From Megamerina dolium (taxonomy: Eukaryota > Arthropoda > Insecta > Diptera > Megamerinidae), in assembly GCA_963854835.1 (NCBI GenBank), contig OY978526.1, positions 87,162,846 to 87,226,845 on the forward strand: 64,000 nt of DNA, written 5' to 3'. Below, piece after piece: positions 59,790 to 64,000 of this stretch (its first letter is position 1; each line of letters starts with the position of its first letter). The position numbers were made by a program, and so were the translations under genes. The notes beneath the pieces were generated by a model that searched no databases, was not told where the DNA came from, and saw only the letters and a list, made by a program, of their open reading frames with translations.

Positions 59790-61172
59790 CTCCTCACTCG
59801 GACCCGCCTCCACTGCTGCCAGCATCGACCTCTGAGGGACCTCTTCCATAGGGTTCGTTGATAGCTTCGGGCAAATAATGCTGTTGTGGGGTGCCCTTGC
59901 ACACCTGGGGCAACGATTTGACAAACAGTTTCTCGCAGTATGACCCTTTCGCAAACAATTTTGGCACAAACCCAGTTCAAAAATTCGTTTAATTTTCCCT
60001 TCACGACTCATGCGTCCAATCGTAGGACATCGGTGGAATGCATGATCTCCGGAGCAGTTGAGACAGGGCTTGTAATTAATGGTTGATGAAACGCTCGACC
60101 TCATGCGCTGATTCATTGAAAAGGAGTTCATTCGCTTCTCGCTGTCATTAGTGACAGGCTGTGTTGTGCGATTTAATAGTCCGCTACTGCGACGCTCAAG
60201 CCAAGAAAAGAAGTCTCTTTGCAAATTTGGGATTCGATCTATAGGCCGTACCATCTCCCACTGACTACGGGACACGCTGTCTAACCGGGACTCCAGAAAG
60301 GTTAATATAAACAAGTCGCGTTGCTCCTCGGCTTCAAGTTGTCTCGCCACCATACGCATGCTGTTGCGCGTAACATCAAGCATATTCCGAATCGAGGCAT
60401 GGGTAGCCCTTGGCCAAACTGGCAAATCATAGATTGCTGAGCAATGCACAGCATGGCACAAATACTCATTATCGTATGCTAAACACAGTGTTTTCCATGC
60501 GTCAACAAAGCTGTTGTCTTGCTGCGGCCAATAACCTAATGCTCTAGCTGCCTCCTCCTTAACACAGCTTTGGAGCCGACGAAGCCGCTGCAGATTCGTG
60601 AGATGGGGATTTTGTATCACCTCAGTCGAAAATACGTCTCGAAATTGAATCCACTCTCGATGGTTACCGCGAAATATTGGAAGCCGATCTGCTAATGGCA
60701 ATTCCGCAAATTGAAGTTGTAGTGAATGATTATTAGCGTGGTTGCACGATGCAGTAGGAGGTGTTGGTTCCATTTCTTTTATTTTCTGACATAGCTCTGC
60801 CCGGACCTTGACGTAGACATCTTCAACCTCCTGCGCACGTGCGAGATCATCCGCCTGTTGCAACTCATCTCGTGAACACTGCTGCAACTCACAAGATTTC
60901 AATTCAAATCTTTCCCAAGCCTTAGTTAAAATATCGAGGCGAGTCTTAATAATTTCGACGTTCATATCATCAGATGCAGTAGCTGCCAACCAGTCGGACT
61001 GACGCTGAATTTGGGATACAATATACTCTATATCCGACCGCATATTCCTACCCTCTACCACGATTGCCATTTCCGAATTTTCTATGCTTGCTGTGGAGTC
61101 CTCCACGCTTATTGCTTCCTTCTCCCTCCGTGTCACGGTTTTTCGGCCACCACCTGAGGAATTAAAGAACAT
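59784..61172 (-). CDS. BEL/Pao Gag protein
   Basis: 462 codons from the ATG at 61172-61170; the codon before it is TTG. Residues about 150-330 form the DUF1759-type capsid region of BEL/Pao gags (FAELPLADRLPIFRGNHREW, then VFSTEVIQNPHLTNLQRLRR). The C-terminal nucleocapsid part has three zinc knuckles. The first is an atypical CLNCSGDHAFHRC (near 371-383); CQNCLRKGHTARNC (404-417) and CPRCARAPHNSIIC (422-435) are perfect CX2CX4HX4C motifs. Glutamine- and charge-rich helices near residues 40-135 suggest a coiled coil. The frame ends in the UAG that continues into pol. The protein would assemble into cytoplasmic particles that package the element RNA. Confidence 0.93.
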   Translation of the reverse strand: MFFNSSGGGRKTVTRREKEAISVEDSTASIENSEMAIVVEGRNMRSDIEYIVSQIQRQSDWLAATASDDMNVEIIKTRLDILTKAWERFELKSCELQQCSRDELQQADDLARAQEVEDVYVKVRAELCQKIKEMEPTPPTASCNHANNHSLQLQFAELPLADRLPIFRGNHREWIQFRDVFSTEVIQNPHLTNLQRLRRLQSCVKEEAARALGYWPQQDNSFVDAWKTLCLAYDNEYLCHAVHCSAIYDLPVWPRATHASIRNMLDVTRNSMRMVARQLEAEEQRDLFILTFLESRLDSVSRSQWEMVRPIDRIPNLQRDFFSWLERRSSGLLNRTTQPVTNDSEKRMNSFSMNQRMRSSVSSTINYKPCLNCSGDHAFHRCPTIGRMSREGKIKRIFELGLCQNCLRKGHTARNCLSNRCPRCARAPHNSIICPKLSTNPMEEVPQRSMLAAVEAGPSEEQ

Positions 61173-61240
61173 CAAAGACGCTTAAAGAAAGTCTGAATTG
61201 CCTAATCAGTATTAGAATTGTTCAATAAGTTGCCCTAAAA

Positions 61241-61690
61241 TGTTCGCATGTCATTTGAAGTGCCTGATCAGCAATAGTTAAATATTATCGCAAGCTACTC
61301 AAATCACCGCTATGCCCTAATCATAATGCGCTACTATAACTTCTCATTAAGGTGCTTCATGTCGCCGAGTCGTTGCCTTTCAAGTCGTAGTGGATTACTG
61401 ATCCCATATTACTAGTAACACATAATTGCCTAACAAGGCCTAAAGCCGCTGATATGTTACGTAGCAAGTCGCAGATCAATTGTTACATAAATATTCGCCT
61501 GGCACTTGCAGTGTTTGATCAGCAATTGTTAATTAATATTGCCTGCAACTCAAATCGCCGCTATGCCCTAAGCATACTACGCCACTATAAATTCTCGTTA
61601 AGGTGCTTCAAGTCGCAGAGTCGTTGCACCTCAAGTCGCAGTGGATTGCTGATCCCATATTACTAGTAACACAAGGCCTTAAGTCGCTGA
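61241..61690. repeat. Tandem duplication in leader, period 251 bp
   Basis: CGCTATGCCCTAA occurs at about 61308 and 61559. The long downstream segments (TTAAGGTGCTTCA.GTCGC, then GATCCCATATTACTAGTAAC) are repeated in the same order at the same spacing with scattered differences. Confidence 0.85.
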
Positions 61691-61714
61691 TATGTTACGT
61701 GTTACGTACATAAG

Positions 61715-61915
61715 ACGCAGTTACCATCTAAATCGCAGTTACTATTTAAATCGCAGTTATTATTTAATTCGCAGTTACAATTTAAATCGCAGTTACTATC
61801 GCGCAGCGTATCACCTTCTAGTTTAACCTTAAGTCGCGGATATTTTCCGTAGTAAGTCGCAGATAAATTGCTACATAAGTCGCAGTTATACTATTTGAAC
61901 GCAGTTACGATCGCG
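61715..61915. repeat. Short CGCAGTTAC-type tandem units
   Basis: At least six units of about 18-20 bp with core CGCAGTTA(C/T) and AT-rich spacers, e.g. TAAATCGCAGTTACTATTTA. Spacing is close to two helical turns in the best-ordered part (61725-61800). Confidence 0.8.
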
Positions 61916-62349
61916 CATCATGAAGTTTATTTATTTGACCTTATGTCGCTGTTACATCTTAGTTCACCATTATGTACCTATACACATCGCGAATACAAAT
62001 ATACGCACCCTTCGCTTTTATGGCTCTTTTTCCATTAAATATTTCTTCTATCGACACTCTAGCACGTTTGCTTGTACCCGCCGCTGGGCCACTCGACTCT
62101 GTTCCCCTCGAAACCCTCGCTCTCCTCGATCTTTGCATTCTATTTAATTTTATTTAATTGTATACGCAATCCAGACAATTCAATTAAACCCAGCGACCTT
62201 TCTTGTACGCAGTGAATACAGAACTGTTGAAATTTTTCAACGATCATACAGTATTACGTTCGCCCGCTCACCAATCAACGAATGAGTATAACAGAACTAC
62301 AACAGTACTCTAATGCCCTTATCTATATACGCATCTAATATACACTATC

Positions 62350-62600
62350 TTATAACTGTTCGTATAGGATGACCCGCTGAAATGCATATCGCGCGGCGCC
62401 ATATGCCAGCACAACAGAGAAACAAATGAAACCAGCCGTATGTTATTTGCTTTCAATGGCGCCGTCGCCTATGCATACACAGTCGTATAACTGTTCGTAT
62501 AGCATGATTCGCTGAAATGCATCTCGCGCGGCGGCATATGCCAGCACAAGTAGTAGAAACAAACAAAACCAACAGTAAGTTCTTTGTTTTCAATAGCACC
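62350..62600. repeat. Tandem duplication in leader, about 115 bp
   Basis: ATAACTGTTCGTATAGGATG at about 62351 recurs as ATAACTGTTCGTATAGCATG at about 62487. Both are followed by GCTGAAATGCAT.TCGCGCGG and ATATGCCAGCACAA, then by TTTTCAAT.GC.CCGTCGC. Confidence 0.85.
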
Positions 62601-62806
62601 GTCGCAGATGCATACACAAACCTCGAATCATATCGACTATATACATTGGAAATGGAATATTCAATGTTATCCGTATGCGCTGTATTTAGATTAAACCAAT
62701 GACCTAACCGAAAACATTCTGTTCGCAACAACACTAATATACAATCATACCGAACATATATCCATTTTACCCGTAACCTATACTTCAAACCTGTACAACA
62801 TTCCCT

Positions 62807-62822
62807 TCGGCTCGATGGACCA
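62807..62822 (-). other. Primer-binding site, tRNA-Tyr-like
   Basis: Five bases inside the 5' LTR the minus strand reads TGGTCCATCGAGCCG. From memory of eukaryotic tRNA-Tyr 3' ends (...CGGCTCGAAGGACCA) this is complementary over 15 positions with one mismatch. Its place next to the LTR and its TGG start are as expected for minus-strand priming. The tRNA identity should be treated as probable. Confidence 0.7.
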
Positions 62823-62827
62823 AAAAA

Positions 62828-62912
62828 TGTATGTTCCTTATCGTCTCCGTCGCCACACAACCGTCTCGCTTCACTGCTATGTCGATACTGCCCGCTTCTT
62901 CTCGCTCGAACA
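62828..62912 (-). repeat. 5' LTR, 85 bp
   Basis: Identical to the left LTR. On the minus strand it begins TGTTCGAGCGAGAAGAAGC and ends GGAACATACA. It is bounded outside by the CTAT duplication and inside by the primer-binding site, so both borders are independently fixed and the 85-bp length is not a truncation artefact. Confidence 0.9.
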
Positions 62913-62916
62913 CTAT

Positions 62917-64000
<1,084 letters not shown>

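Larger units (their letters stand above)
61176..62822 (-). other. Long repeat-bearing leader of the BEL/Pao element
   Basis: About 1.65 kb lies between the primer-binding site and gag. It contains no long coding frame. Three repeat blocks fill much of it: a 251-bp tandem duplication (61241-61690), CGCAGTTAC-type short units (about 61715-61915), and a roughly 110-120-bp duplication (about 62350-62600). It could hold promoter, packaging or translation-initiation functions that the tiny LTR cannot supply; this is inference. Confidence 0.75.
55595..62912 (-). mobile_element. Complete BEL/Pao LTR retrotransposon
   Basis: This 7318-bp element reads on the minus strand. Order: 5' LTR (62912-62828), primer-binding site (62822 leftwards), leader of about 1.65 kb, gag (61172-59784), one UAG, pol (to 55644), polypurine-like GGAGGA, 3' LTR (55679-55595). 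The domain order protease, RT, RNase H, integrase and the A17-type protease/RT arrangement place it in BEL/Pao. Both coding frames are uninterrupted, the LTRs are identical, and a 4-bp target duplication is present. Insertion is therefore recent and the element may still be mobile. It is far GC-richer than its surroundings, as expected for a young arrival. Confidence 0.95.

Noticed and set aside
59774..60004. 76-codon minus-strand frame overlapping the end of gag, considered as evidence for a frameshift
   Set aside because: Gag and pol are in the same frame on either side of the UAG, so no frameshift is needed; this frame is a gag shadow.
62453..62860. 135-codon minus-strand frame starting in the 5' LTR
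   Set aside because: It crosses the LTR border and primer-binding site, starts without ATG, and covers a tandem-repeat region. It lacks any recognisable domain. A leader peptide cannot be excluded but is unsupported.

Overview
The window looks like non-coding, repeat-rich chromosomal DNA of a dipteran insect. It is strongly AT-rich, has many microsatellites, and every long open frame I recognise belongs to a transposable element. The repeat families (mariner, RNase H-bearing LINEs, jockey-type LINEs, BEL/Pao, TATACCCTGCA-ended repeats with (GTCC)n) are those expected in a higher fly, with a tephritid-like or related genome most plausible; this host assignment is inference. I found no host protein-coding gene, rRNA, genuine tRNA gene or CRISPR array.

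Layout. 1-9.4 kb: a minus-strand endonuclease/RT LINE remnant (1171-3141) split by a tRNA-derived SINE, a LOA-type LINE 3' fragment (4651-5775), an IS630/Tc1-like transposase remnant, and a second SINE copy that landed in the terminal repeat of a deleted mariner (7390-8556). 9.4-11.1 kb: a repeat with internal 298-bp units, present again in opposite orientation at 45.6-47.5 kb. 11.4-13.7 kb: LINE fragments, one nested in a defective IS630/Tc1-like transposon. 13.7-18.2 kb: AT-rich with no recognisable gene. 18.2-24.1 kb: three I-group LINE fragments. 25.5 kb: a mariner-derived MITE. 27.1-28.1 kb: a jockey-type LINE remnant. 29.4-30.6 kb: a second, near full-length but dead mariner. 31.6 kb: another mariner family. 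33.8-37.7 kb: one jockey and two LOA-type LINE remnants. 40.6-41.2 kb: a LINE RT tail. 42.8-44.4 kb: a foldback element with 108-bp arms, a short tandem duplication, and a second copy of the IS630-like MITE. 49.1 and 54.9 kb: two copies of another mariner-type MITE. 51.6-52.4 kb: a fourth mariner remnant. 53 kb: a LINE tail.

The most significant feature is an apparently complete, recent BEL/Pao LTR retrotransposon on the minus strand (55595-62912). It has two identical 85-bp LTRs with TG...CA ends, a CTAT target-site duplication, a primer-binding site resembling the 3' end of tRNA-Tyr, a leader of about 1.65 kb full of tandem repeats, an intact gag and an intact 1377-codon pol. Gag and pol lie in the same frame and are separated only by one UAG in the context CAA-UAG-CAA-UCA. 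This fits the UAG-CARYYA leaky-stop motif, so Gag-Pol is predicted to be made by stop-codon readthrough. The pol frame ends inside the 3' LTR. The very short LTR, the leaky stop and the repeat-filled leader make this the best candidate for a previously undescribed biological arrangement in the window.
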